Source of the DNA: Bacteroidota bacterium
GTDB lineage: Bacteria; Bacteroidota; Bacteroidia; Chitinophagales; Chitinophagaceae
Reading direction: 5' to 3'
Assembly: GCA_023415275.1 (NCBI GenBank)
Contig: JAEZLJ010000172.1
Coordinates: 1-33,903 of the forward strand
DNA: 33,903 nt
Position 1 is the stretch's first letter. Every line of letters starts with the position of its first letter. Shown here piece after piece: positions 26,400 to 33,903 of the stretch. A program made the position numbers and the translations under genes. Below the pieces are notes generated by a model. The model was not told the origin of the DNA. It was given only the letters and a program-made list of their open reading frames with translations, and did not search any database.

Positions 26400-28229
26400 A
26401 TGAAAACTTCTTTACTCAGGCCACTTTCTGTGGCTGCCTCACTGTTTTTTGCTTCCATTTCTTATTCGCAAACCATTACTGTCAGCAAGTGCAATATGAA
26501 TGGCTGGCATGCTACAAAAGACAATGGTTTTAACAATGCCTTTCTGGACCTTGACCCGAATTCTGCTCCTGGCGCTCCTGGAAGTGGAAGGTTGCAAATT
26601 GGTGCCAATACAGATAAAACCGCTAGCTTTCATACAGGAAATCTTTACAAGCAAACTTTAATTAGCTCCATTACTGAATTAAAATACAGTACTTACGTAA
26701 AGCAAAATGGCAATAAAGGCGTAGCTCCGTTTATTAGTATTGAGGTAAGTTATGATGGAGATGCTTCAGGAGAAGATACCTGGATATTTGAGCCTGCTTC
26801 CCAGGCAACACCAGTAGTATTAAATACCTGGCAAACATGGAATGCGATTACTGGTAAATGGTATTCAGCCAAAAAATTGCTGAATTCAGGACCTGGACTT
26901 AAAGCAACAACTTTAGCTGCGTTGATACAGGCAAAGCCCGCCTCTCGTTTGCTAAATTCGTCAACTATCCAGTTCATGGCAGGCACCGACAAGAACAAAT
27001 GGTCCAATTTTGATGGAAATATTGATCATGTAATTATAGGAGTTAGCGGTCAAAGCACAACTTATGATCTTGTCTGCAACAATAGCGGAGCTCCAACGAT
27101 CAATTGTCCTGCTGCCATTACAGAAAATACCCAGGGATTTTGTGGTGCAAATATTAATGTAAGCGCACCTGTTGGCACAGATGCCTGTGGAAGTCCTATT
27201 ACAGCTGTAACCGGCGTAAGAAATGATGGTGAAGCCTTGACGGCATCATTTCCTAAAGGCGTAACCACTATCACCTGGACAGCCACAGACGGTGCTGGTG
27301 CTACAGTTAGCTGTACTCAAACCATCACAGTAGTTGATAACGAGGTGCCAGAGATAACCTGTCCCGCATTAGCTTCTAATGAAAGAAATACTGACCCGGG
27401 TGTTTGCTCTTATAAGGTTGTAGGTACTGAGTTTGATCCTCAGGCTTCTGATAATTGCGGATTAACCCTTACTTATGAATTAACTGGTGCCACAACAGGC
27501 AGCGGTGGCTCTTCTTTAGAGGGTGCTACATTAAATAAAGGAACAACCACTATCACATGGACAGCTACTGATGGAACAAATGATCCTGTGACCTGCCATT
27601 TTGATATTACCGTTATAGATAACGAGCCTCCTGCATTTTCAGAAGTTTCTGCCACGCCCAATATTTTATGGTCACCTAACCACAAGATGGTAGATGTGTA
27701 CCTGGATTATACTGTAACAGATAATTGCGGAGGTTTAATTGTCCCAGAGATATTCATGATCAGCAGTGACGAAGATGAAAATGGCTTAGGTGACGGAAAT
27801 ACTGAGTCTGACTGGGAAATAGTCGATGCTCATCATGTACGTTTACGGGCCGAACGTTCAGGGCTGGGAGATGGAAGGATCTATACTATCAAACTCAGGG
27901 CAAAGGATGATGCTTACTTAACAGGCTTTGCCACAGTAACTGTTTCAGTTCCTCATGATCAGTCTTCAACTGCAGTGGAATCTGCTTTGGATGTGGTATA
28001 TGCACCCAACCCAAGCAGCCATTCATTTATCCTTACCGTAAATAGCGCCAATACCACGGATAAGGTTTCGATCACTGTTTCCAATTTAAATGGCAACGTT
28101 GTGTACAGGAATACCAATTTTGCTGCAGGAGAAACGATCAGTTTTGGTTCTTCTTTTTCAGCAGGTACTTATTTTGCTGAGATTCGCCAGGGCGGTACCA
28201 CCAAGCGGGTATCCTTAATGAAACTCTGA
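26400..28229 (+). CDS. Secreted HYR-domain protein with T9SS type A sorting domain
   Basis: A 609-residue secreted protein with a signal peptide ending at SYSQ (about residue 24). An N-terminal domain of about 200 residues, rich in Trp, Gly and Asn, has no family I can name. Two HYR (hyalin repeat) Ig-like domains follow at about 231-314 and 316-408, each ending in TTITWTATDG followed by VVDNE or VIDNE. A third Ig-like segment starts with LWSPNHKMVDV (about 423-518). The last 75 residues (VVYAPNPSSHSF, ISNLNG-type strand, GTYFAEIRQGG, KRVSLMKL) form a type A sorting domain that targets the protein to the type IX secretion system. It is probably a cell-surface adhesin or binding protein. The gene is flanked by non-coding DNA, is monocistronic, and ends in a strong terminator. 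Confidence 0.85.
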   Translation: MKTSLLRPLSVAASLFFASISYSQTITVSKCNMNGWHATKDNGFNNAFLDLDPNSAPGAPGSGRLQIGANTDKTASFHTGNLYKQTLISSITELKYSTYVKQNGNKGVAPFISIEVSYDGDASGEDTWIFEPASQATPVVLNTWQTWNAITGKWYSAKKLLNSGPGLKATTLAALIQAKPASRLLNSSTIQFMAGTDKNKWSNFDGNIDHVIIGVSGQSTTYDLVCNNSGAPTINCPAAITENTQGFCGANINVSAPVGTDACGSPITAVTGVRNDGEALTASFPKGVTTITWTATDGAGATVSCTQTITVVDNEVPEITCPALASNERNTDPGVCSYKVVGTEFDPQASDNCGLTLTYELTGATTGSGGSSLEGATLNKGTTTITWTATDGTNDPVTCHFDITVIDNEPPAFSEVSATPNILWSPNHKMVDVYLDYTVTDNCGGLIVPEIFMISSDEDENGLGDGNTESDWEIVDAHHVRLRAERSGLGDGRIYTIKLRAKDDAYLTGFATVTVSVPHDQSSTAVESALDVVYAPNPSSHSFILTVNSANTTDKVSITVSNLNGNVVYRNTNFAAGETISFGSSFSAGTYFAEIRQGGTTKRVSLMKL

Positions 28230-28250
28230 TATAATAGGTTAGTAATTGAT

Positions 28251-28280
28251 AAAAAAGATGGCAGCCATGCCATCTTTTTT
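28251..28280. terminator. Terminator after the HYR gene
   Basis: A perfect 12-bp stem, AAAAAAGATGGC (28251-28262) with GCCATCTTTTTT (28269-28280), has a six-base loop. The A-run and T-run make it work in either direction. It begins 21 bases after the stop codon of the HYR gene. Confidence 0.92.
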
Positions 28281-28352
28281 ATTTAATACCCTGGCAACCA
28301 ATATTCCAAACCTTTGTTCACCATTTCTTACGATTACTTTCTATTCTTGAAA

Positions 28353-28380
28353 ATTGAGCATTGAACATTAGATATTGATC
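28353..28380. repeat. Degenerate 7-bp tandem array (ATTGAnC type)
   Basis: Four consecutive heptamers read ATTGAGC, ATTGAAC, ATTAGAT and ATTGATC. The first two differ at a single position and the last two are variants. Such ATTGAAC-like heptamer arrays are, from memory, frequent between genes in this group of bacteria; their role is unknown. Confidence 0.5.
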
Positions 28381-28515
28381 ATGCCTCGCCATCTTCCTAA
28401 AGAATGACTGAACCAAATAATGCCTCTACCCCCTAATCCTTCATCACTCAATACTCCTTGTTCGATAATCGACATTCCTACCTGCTCCCTATCATCTCCC
28501 TATCTACAGTATAGC

Positions 28516-28559
28516 AACGGTATGGATACTCCGTTCGGGAACGGAGTATCCATACCGTT
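28516..28559. repeat. Perfect 20-bp inverted repeat with CGGG loop
   Basis: AACGGTATGGATACTCCGTT (28516-28535) is followed by CGGG and then its exact reverse complement at 28540-28559. A second, outer arm pairs CTATCTAC (28500-28507) with GTAGATAG (28568-28575) across a small internal loop, giving a composite hairpin of 76 bases. There is no T-tract, so it is not a typical terminator. It may be a REP-like palindromic element, a cruciform, or a structured RNA; I cannot tell which. Confidence 0.9.
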
Positions 28560-28711
28560 TGTAGGGAGTAGATAGCTAGTTGCCATACTTCAACTATCAA
28601 GCAGCCTGTCTTATAATTGCGCTTATACCTGCCTGTGGATAAATATTTCCTGGCAAAAGGCTTCCTGTTTACTAATATATTTAGTATTTTGCTTAATAAA
28701 ATCAATATCAT

Positions 28712-29383
28712 ATGGCACGCCAGATCAGCTCCATAAAAATCATAGGCACCGTAGATGGCATTAACTTCTACCAGGAAGAAGAAGATTACCTGGCAAGGGA
28801 AAAACCAGGGGTGGATACCAGGCGTTTCTTAAAGGATGAAGCCTTTGCCCGCTCAAGAGCCAGTTCCAAACGTTTTGGAAAGGCCAATACTATATATTCA
28901 CTGGTTTACCGCTATGTGATGCCAGGCTACAGGTGCAGGACTCTGAATAACCTATGCAGAAAAAAAGCTATTGCCCTTGCAGGGGAAGGTCTCTCCCAGG
29001 CCGAAGTGCTGTTAAGGCTATACAGGTATTTACATTCCCTGAACTGTATAGCTATTAGTAAAGAAGATTTTGAGCAAATGATTCCTGCCTTGTTAAAAGA
29101 AGCTGAAGCAAGAGAAAATAGTACGCTGCAAAGACAAAAGAAGGTGAAAAAGGAAAAGGCAACCATTATTATGCGGGAAAAGCCCACAGAGGAAGATAAG
29201 GAGTTGCTTACCCATGAAGAGTATGATTTTGATTATGATGTGGTCTTTGCCGGTGAGTTTCATAAAGACTATGAGATACCGATCAGCATAGCTATGCGGA
29301 TCAAAGATCGGTTCAAAGGACTCAAAACTGTACTGCTAAAGCCAAAGGAGAAGATCATTGATGAATGGGTGAAGATGGAATAG
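28712..29383 (+). CDS. Conserved Bacteroidota hypothetical protein (MARQ...YLAREKPG type)
   Basis: A 223-residue cytoplasmic protein, basic in its first two thirds. The N-terminus (MARQISSIKIIGTVDGINFYQ, then YLAREKPGVDTRRFLKDEAFARSR) matches, from memory, a recurrent but uncharacterised group of Bacteroidota proteins that start MARQKGIIKLxGTIGDITFYK and contain GYLAREKGGV and DPAFQRTREN. The middle has many Arg and Lys, with LCRKKAIALAGEG. After a charged linker (RQKKVKKEKA), the C-terminal third is acidic (EEYDFDYDVV) and ends in a KDRFKGLKTVLLKP segment. There is no signal peptide or membrane segment, and no catalytic motif is visible. It stands alone, between an unusual palindrome upstream and a secreted DinB gene 163 bases downstream. 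Confidence 0.7.
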   Translation: MARQISSIKIIGTVDGINFYQEEEDYLAREKPGVDTRRFLKDEAFARSRASSKRFGKANTIYSLVYRYVMPGYRCRTLNNLCRKKAIALAGEGLSQAEVLLRLYRYLHSLNCIAISKEDFEQMIPALLKEAEARENSTLQRQKKVKKEKATIIMREKPTEEDKELLTHEEYDFDYDVVFAGEFHKDYEIPISIAMRIKDRFKGLKTVLLKPKEKIIDEWVKME

Positions 29384-29546
29384 ATATTACCTATGGTCAG
29401 TTGTTAATTGATGTTTACTGGATTGAAGAAAGGCTATGGTAACCAACGAGAAAAGGTGGACTGTTTGGCTAATAGTACTGTTTGTTATCAGAATAAAAAT
29501 TGGTAACTTATTACATGTTTTTTAGACAATAAGTGAACACCAAACT

Positions 29547-30173
29547 ATGGTTATGAAAATGTTATTAGTTCTTTCATTCTGCGTTTCATTCTCTAATGCT
29601 ATTGCGCAGAGTAGTTCACGCCTATGGACAGAAAATGACCGAAAAGTTTTGCTGTTAGGCCTGGACACGACGCAGAAAAACTTAATTAGAGAAGTGGAAA
29701 ATTTGACTGATCAGCAGTTGCACTTCAAACCCGATAGCAGCCAATGGTCAATTGCTGAAGTAATAGAGCATTTGGGAATATATGAAGAGTTACTTTATTG
29801 GGATTTACTTAATAATCAATTTACACCTGAAATGCCTGAGTTAGCGGCCAAAGTGAAGGGTGTGGATTCTATTATGATCGCTTACAAGAATGACCCTGTA
29901 AAAATGAAAGCTCCATTTGTTGCACAACCACTAGGACGTTTTCAACATAAGCAGGAATTGCTTCAGTTTTTTACTCGTTTCAGGGATGCGGTGATAAGCC
30001 TGGTAAAAGAAACTCCAAGCGACTTTCGCCTTCATTTCATTTTCCGGTCGGAAGATGCCGGTGTTTGGCACATCCGTGATTTGCAGCAATACACCTTACT
30101 TTGGATTGCACATACAGACAGGCATACAAACCAGGTAAAGCGGGTTAAAGCAAGTTCAAAATTTCCAAAGTAA
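29547..30173 (+). CDS. Secreted DinB-superfamily protein
   Basis: A 208-residue protein with a signal peptide (LLVLSFCVSFSNAIAQ, cut near residue 21) followed by a DinB-like four-helix domain. The family's metal-binding triad seems present: His75 in VIEHLG and His189 and His193 in AHTDRHTNQ. The segment LTDQQLHFKPDSSQWSIAEV is the typical DinB_2 start. DinB proteins are thiol- or hydrolase-type metal enzymes of mostly unknown substrate, usually cytoplasmic; export is seen in a subset from Bacteroidota. The start could also be the ATG at 29553. No operon partner is evident: the next gene begins 415 bases later. Confidence 0.82.
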   Translation: MVMKMLLVLSFCVSFSNAIAQSSSRLWTENDRKVLLLGLDTTQKNLIREVENLTDQQLHFKPDSSQWSIAEVIEHLGIYEELLYWDLLNNQFTPEMPELAAKVKGVDSIMIAYKNDPVKMKAPFVAQPLGRFQHKQELLQFFTRFRDAVISLVKETPSDFRLHFIFRSEDAGVWHIRDLQQYTLLWIAHTDRHTNQVKRVKASSKFPK

Positions 30174-30588
30174 AGTAGAATTCTTAATGGACTGGATGGC
30201 CCGTATTACTTAATATTTGCAGTTTAATAAAAAAGATGATTTGTTTAAACTTTGGCCATCTTATGACTGCAACCTTTATAAGTTTTTTTTAATAAGGCCA
30301 TCCAGGTTCTGGATAATTTAGTGCTGCAAAAGTTGTATGTAAAGGGTATTGTTGAACTGGTTTTGTAAGCAAATAATATAGATGGAGGACTAGAGATGTA
30401 GTGTATGTAAAAAATGATTTATATAGTAATCGCCTGCTCTCATTTTTAGCACTTGTACCCGCACTGAATCTAATGAGTTGTCATTTAAGTTTCGTACCTT
30501 GTTAGTACTCTTAGTGTTACCCCCTCGATAGACTTTTCTTCTTTGATCTTAAACCCTGAAATGTTTACTCAATTAAAAATTTCAGGTT
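30174..30588. other. Intergenic region upstream of the OmpA-family gene
   Basis: 415 bases, AT-rich, no ORF with a recognisable product. A T-run lies at about 30283-30290 after a weak stem. The last part has an inverted repeat next to the OmpA start codon, listed separately. I see no clear promoter pair. Confidence 0.6.
30555..30586 (+). promoter_or_regulatory. Hairpin covering the ribosome-binding region of the OmpA-family gene
   Basis: CCTGAAAT (30555-30562) pairs exactly with ATTTCAGG (30579-30586), leaving a 16-base loop. The second arm ends two bases before the ATG at 30589, so a folded leader would mask the start region. This could modulate translation; it is an inference from position only. 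Confidence 0.4.
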
Positions 30589-31824
30589 ATGAAAAGAAAT
30601 ATTTTATTCACTACTCTTCTTAGTATTTGTTTGTTAACACAGGGTCAAATATTGAAAAAAATAGGTGATAAGGTGAAGCAAAAAACAGAGAACAAGGTTG
30701 ATGAGAAAATCGATAAGAAAGTAGATAAAACTATAGGTGAAGGAAAAGACGACAACAGTAATAATGACCAGGCTGCAAACAGTAAGGATGCCAACTCGCC
30801 GTCTTTTGCAGCTAGTATAAAAACCTACAGCAAATATGATTTTGTACCTGGTGAAAAGATCATGGTGTTTGAAGACTTCATGCAGGATGCGGTGGGGGAT
30901 TTTCCTGCCAAATGGAATACTAATTCAGCTGGTGAAATAATGACTATTGAAGGTAAAGCCGGCCATTGGCTGGCCATGGGCAAAGCAGGTTTTTTTATGC
31001 CGGAATTTATTGATGTGCTTCCGGAAGATTTCACTTTTGAGTATGATATGCTAGTTGATCAAACCGCGCATTCATGGGGTATTTATTCAAGTTTTGTGGA
31101 ACTACAAAATCGTGATCAACCTGAGAACTGGCAGTCAGCACCCAATCGTTTTTCTTTAAACATTCTGCCGGGAACTGATGGAAATGGATCTTCCAGTTAC
31201 GATACCAGGAAGAATAATTTTGGTAATGCAGCTACAACCACCAAGATCACCCAATTCGGAAACATGGCGCGACCTGTGCATGTAGCATTCTGGCGGCAGA
31301 AAGAAAGAATGCGTGTGTATTTAAATGAAGAGAAGGTGTGGGATGTGCCAAAAGCTGTTCAGCAGGGAGCGAAGTTCAATTCAATGATCTTTTGGATACA
31401 AAACATTGGTGACTGGCATTATCTCGTTTCGAATCTCCGTCTTGCTGTAGGGGCACCAGATGCACGAAAGAAAATCCTGGAACAAAAGAAATGGGTCACT
31501 CATGGAATTTTATTTGATGTGAATAGCGATATCATCAAGCCGGAATCATATGGTACTTTAAAAGAAATGGCAACAGTATTAAAAGAAAATGCCGATCTAA
31601 AAGTGAAAATAATTGGACATACAGATTCTGATGGCAATGATGCCAGTAATCTTGAACTATCAAAGAGAAGGTCTGCAGCTGTTAAGGATGCGTTGGTAAA
31701 AGAATTCGGTATAGATGAAAAAAGAATGGAAACGGATGGTAAGGGGGAAGCTGAACCCATTGATAAAAATGAAACCCTGGCGGGTAAGGCTAATAATAGG
31801 AGAGTTGAGTTTTTAAAAATGTGA
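30589..31824 (+). CDS. OmpA-family envelope protein
   Basis: A 411-residue exported protein. A signal peptide ends near LTQGQ, then a lysine-rich helical stretch follows (about 21-52, repeated K-x-x-D/E-K-K-V-D units such as KVDEKIDKKVDK). The middle, about 85-290, is a beta-rich domain resembling a concanavalin/LamG-like fold (FEDFMQDAVGDFPAKW, MRVYLNEEKVWDVP). The C-terminal 110 residues are an OmpA peptidoglycan-binding domain: ILFDVNSDIIKPES, KIIGHTDSDGN, LSKRRSAAVKDAL and ANNRRVEFLKM. The Asp and Arg that bind diaminopimelate in this fold (HTDSDG and NNRRV) are present. It likely anchors the outer membrane to the cell wall. It is monocistronic, and an AT-rich palindrome lies 73 bases after its stop. 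Confidence 0.9.
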   Translation: MKRNILFTTLLSICLLTQGQILKKIGDKVKQKTENKVDEKIDKKVDKTIGEGKDDNSNNDQAANSKDANSPSFAASIKTYSKYDFVPGEKIMVFEDFMQDAVGDFPAKWNTNSAGEIMTIEGKAGHWLAMGKAGFFMPEFIDVLPEDFTFEYDMLVDQTAHSWGIYSSFVELQNRDQPENWQSAPNRFSLNILPGTDGNGSSSYDTRKNNFGNAATTTKITQFGNMARPVHVAFWRQKERMRVYLNEEKVWDVPKAVQQGAKFNSMIFWIQNIGDWHYLVSNLRLAVGAPDARKKILEQKKWVTHGILFDVNSDIIKPESYGTLKEMATVLKENADLKVKIIGHTDSDGNDASNLELSKRRSAAVKDALVKEFGIDEKRMETDGKGEAEPIDKNETLAGKANNRRVEFLKM

Positions 31825-32285
31825 AATATCTTATGATGTCGCAGAGAACAATCCACAAACTGCAGTCTTAATAAATATTCAAATAAAAAGGATGAATCTT
31901 ATTATGTGATTTTATGTCATAATAAGCGTTTTAATTCATATCCTGTAAAGGCTAATTTTTAAGAAACACAGGTTAATTTTCTGAATGTCTATGCTTTACA
32001 GGGAAATCATTGACTTGATTTGTCAATTGTAATTTAATCAGCTTTGTTAAGAAAGTATGTAGAGACGTCAATGCTGAATCAGTTAACTATTTAATGTATT
32101 TTATCCGGGATTTAAAGTCAAATGCTCATTCACAAGGACAGCTACAGTAAATCTATATTTACTTATAAACATATTTTCCGTTTGGAAGTAAGTTCAGAGA
32201 TTGTATTGTCTTCGGTATTCATTGACTATATATACATTTTATTTATTTTCATGTACCAACCTTTTAACGAGGAAATAATCAAGGA
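31825..32285. other. AT-rich intergenic region between OmpA-family and DUF1569 genes
   Basis: 461 bases with no supported gene on either strand. It contains one perfect inverted repeat near its start and otherwise unstructured AT-rich sequence. TACATTTT at 32233-32240 resembles the -7 element of this phylum, but the nearest TTG is 24 bases upstream, slightly beyond the usual spacing. Confidence 0.6.
31898..31926. repeat. 9-bp AT-rich inverted repeat downstream of the OmpA-family gene
   Basis: CTTATTATG (31898-31906) and CATAATAAG (31918-31926) are exact reverse complements with an 11-base spacer. A T-rich stretch follows. It could be a weak terminator or a protein-binding palindrome. Confidence 0.55.
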
Positions 32286-32735
32286 ATGAGGAATCTTTTT
32301 AATGAACCTGATGTAGCTGTCTTATTAAGAAGGATTGATAAACTGACCCCTGCATCAAAAGCAGAATGGGGGAGAATGAACATTTCACAAATGCTGGCGC
32401 ATTGCCATATATCAATGGAAACAGCCAGGGGAAAGCACAATATGTCCTGGGCTTTTATTGGGAGGATCATTGGTCCTATCATTAAAAAACAGGTGCTTGG
32501 TGATAAGCCATTTAGGAAGAATTCCCCGACAGATAAAAGTTATATCTTTCCAGACAACCTTGATTTTGAAGAACAGAAAGCAAAAGCAAAAGCTTCTATT
32601 GTAATGTTTTTTGAAGGAGGCGCCGCTAAGTGTACAAGGCATCCCCATCCTTTTTTTGGGAAATTATCGCCTGAAGAATGGGCAATCTTTCAATGGAAGC
32701 ACCTTGATCATCATTTAAGGCAGTTTGGGGTATAA
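32286..32735 (+). CDS. DUF1569 family protein (DinB-like)
   Basis: A 149-residue cytoplasmic protein with all the landmarks of DUF1569: KLTPASKAEWGRMNISQMLAHC (about 19-40), RNSPT in the middle, LSPEEWAIFQWKHLDHHLRQFGV at the end. The family adopts a DinB-like four-helix fold with conserved histidines (here His39, His139, His142 and His143) that probably bind a metal; the substrate is unknown. AAGGA directly before the ATG is too close to act as an ideal ribosome site, but the preceding GAGGAAATAAT offers a normal one. It stands alone between two intergenic regions. Confidence 0.88.
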   Translation: MRNLFNEPDVAVLLRRIDKLTPASKAEWGRMNISQMLAHCHISMETARGKHNMSWAFIGRIIGPIIKKQVLGDKPFRKNSPTDKSYIFPDNLDFEEQKAKAKASIVMFFEGGAAKCTRHPHPFFGKLSPEEWAIFQWKHLDHHLRQFGV

Positions 32736-32805
32736 ATGCGAATAGCTAAAAGTGCTACTTAATCTTAGGATTATTAATTTTCATTTCGTAATACAATGCT
32801 GATAC

Positions 32806-33903
32806 ATGAAGAAACTCATTCCTGCATTTTTGGTTTTGATAATAGGTCTTTTGTTTTCCACGGCTGTTTTGGCACAGTCAAGTCGTAATATTTCTGTAAT
32901 AGCTTATTATGCTGGCAAGCGCCTGACCGAAATAGACAGTATCCAGGCCGAAAAGCTCACTCATATCATCTTTAGCTTCTGCCATTTGAAAGACTCCAGG
33001 CTTTATGTTTCAAATGCATTGGATACAGCCGTTATTCAAAAGCTGGTCAGTTTAAAAGAACGAAATAAGGATCTCAAAGTTTTACTGTCTTTAGGTGGTT
33101 GGGGTGGCTGTGAAACCTGTTCCGATGTTTTCTCAAGTAAAAAGGACCGTCAAGAATTTGCGGCTTCAGTAAATGAGTTAAGCCAGTATTTTCACACTGA
33201 TGGAATAGACCTTGATTGGGAATATCCCACCATAGCTGGATTTCCCGGCCATAAGTATCAATTGGCTGACAAACACAACTTTACACAGTTGGTTGGTCAA
33301 TTGAGGAAAACTCTAGGTAAGAAGCAGGTGATCAGTTTCGCTGCGGGTGGCTTTAATAAATACATTGATGAATCTGTTGACTGGAAAAAGGTGATGAAAA
33401 AAGTTGACCTGGTAAACCTGATGACCTATGACCTGGTGAGTGGGTATTCCGTAATTACTGGTCACCATACCGCTTTATATTCATCTCCCCAACAACCAGA
33501 ATCTATTGATAATGCTGTATCAAAGCTGCTGCAATTAAAAGTTCCCAGCCAAAAGATCATTATTGGTGCTGCCTTTTACGGTAGGATGTGGGAAGCCGTA
33601 CCAGATTCCAATTTAGGTCTTTACCAGTCAGGAAAGTTTAAAACTGGTATTGCTTTTAAGAATATGGAATCGGAGTATTCGGTGGATAGTGGATTTCAAT
33701 ATCATTGGGATGAAACTGTAATGGCTCCTTATTTATATAATTCCGAAAAGTTACTTTTTGTGACTTATGATGACCGACGTTCTATTGAATTGAAAGTTAA
33801 GTATGCTATCGATCATCAATTAGGCGGTATCATGTTCTGGGAATTGTCGAATGACCTGTATGAAAAAGGCTTACTGGACGTTATACATAATGTAAAGCTT
33901 AGC
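32806..33903 (+). CDS. Secreted GH18 chitinase (3' end missing)
   Basis: An open frame of 366 codons from the ATG at 32806 that runs off the end of the window. A signal peptide ends at AVLAQS (residue about 25). The family 18 catalytic motif D-G-I-D-L-D-W-E lies at residues 132-139, with Glu139 as the proton donor. The preceding strand LKVLLSLGGWGG, the NLMTYDL strand, the GAAFYGR strand and the closing GGIMFWELSND strand complete the TIM barrel. It would cleave chitin or related beta-1,4-GlcNAc polymers, or peptidoglycan-like glycans, outside the inner membrane. Since the barrel is essentially complete, the missing part is probably a short tail or an accessory domain. Neighbouring genes do not indicate a chitin cluster within the window. 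Confidence 0.92.
   Translation, partial: MKKLIPAFLVLIIGLLFSTAVLAQSSRNISVIAYYAGKRLTEIDSIQAEKLTHIIFSFCHLKDSRLYVSNALDTAVIQKLVSLKERNKDLKVLLSLGGWGGCETCSDVFSSKKDRQEFAASVNELSQYFHTDGIDLDWEYPTIAGFPGHKYQLADKHNFTQLVGQLRKTLGKKQVISFAAGGFNKYIDESVDWKKVMKKVDLVNLMTYDLVSGYSVITGHHTALYSSPQQPESIDNAVSKLLQLKVPSQKIIIGAAFYGRMWEAVPDSNLGLYQSGKFKTGIAFKNMESEYSVDSGFQYHWDETVMAPYLYNSEKLLFVTYDDRRSIELKVKYAIDHQLGGIMFWELSNDLYEKGLLDVIHNVKLS

Larger units (their letters stand above)
28230..28711. other. Intergenic region rich in secondary-structure and repeat signals
   Basis: 482 bases with no convincing gene. It holds the terminator of the HYR gene, a short array of degenerate 7-base units near 28353-28380, and a long perfect inverted repeat at 28516-28559. 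The stretch between about 28400 and 28510 is rich in C and T on the plus strand, unlike its surroundings. The last 100 bases before 28712 are AT-rich and probably carry the promoter of the next gene. Confidence 0.7.

Noticed and set aside
28478..28711. 77-codon open frame on the minus strand in the intergenic region
   Set aside because: It runs through the 20-bp palindrome, its product looks like no protein family, and its start abuts the ATG of the divergent gene at 28712, leaving no room for a ribosome site and promoter.
30240..30300. Stem plus T8 run after the secreted DinB gene as a terminator
   Set aside because: The only stems available are six or seven bases with bulges or long loops, and they are more than 60 bases from the stop codon.

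Overview
The window reads as chromosomal DNA of a member of the Bacteroidota, most likely the family Chitinophagaceae. Evidence: C-terminal sorting domains of the type IX secretion system (both A and B types), many secreted or lipoprotein glycan-active enzymes, FG-GAP/ASPIC (CRTAC1-like) proteins in tandem, an OmpA-family protein with a lysine-rich N-terminus, and DinB/DUF1569 proteins typical of this group. There are no rRNA, tRNA, CRISPR, phage or transposase genes that I can see. The base composition is moderately AT-rich, except for part of the first gene.

Layout. 1-6309 (+): two tandem, overlapping CRTAC1-like FG-GAP/ASPIC proteins; the first is cut by the window start. 6316-9411 (-): a T9SS type B cargo protein and a membrane-anchored SRPBCC/GyrI-like protein. 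9483-14660 (+): a secreted GH65 glucosidase, a small membrane-associated hypothetical with a TTG start in the same frame, a PAP2/vanadium-haloperoxidase-like lipoprotein and an outer-membrane beta-barrel, closed by a strong terminator. 14794-16374 (+): secreted GH37 trehalase. 16543-19753 (+): a three-gene cassette of GMC oxidoreductase, gluconate-2-dehydrogenase-subunit-3-like Tat protein and DUF1080 (3-keto-disaccharide hydrolase family), closed by a terminator. 19880-22912 (+): large BNR/sortilin-like beta-propeller protein. 22936-25918 (-): sugar porter (MFS) and GH32 fructan beta-fructosidase lipoprotein. 26400-28229 (+): HYR-domain T9SS type A cargo. 28230-28711: intergenic region with a terminator, a heptamer array and a perfect 20-bp inverted repeat. 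28712 to the end (+): an orphan basic protein, a secreted DinB protein, an OmpA-family protein, a DUF1569 protein and a GH18 chitinase cut by the window end.

How it fits together. The centre of the window is an alpha-glucoside and fructan processing region. GH65 and GH37 would hydrolyse kojibiose-type and trehalose-type glucosides outside the inner membrane. The GMC/subunit-3/DUF1080 cassette matches the recently recognised oxidative route, in which a sugar is oxidised at C3 by a periplasmic flavoprotein and the 3-keto-glycoside is then cleaved by a DUF1080 enzyme. GH32 plus an MFS porter would release and import fructose. The most notable system is the trehalase-flanked 3-keto-glycoside cassette, whose flavoprotein carries a four-cysteine cluster suggestive of an iron-sulfur centre. 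No SusC/SusD pair, transcriptional regulator or cytochrome c is present inside the window, so regulation and the electron acceptor must lie elsewhere.
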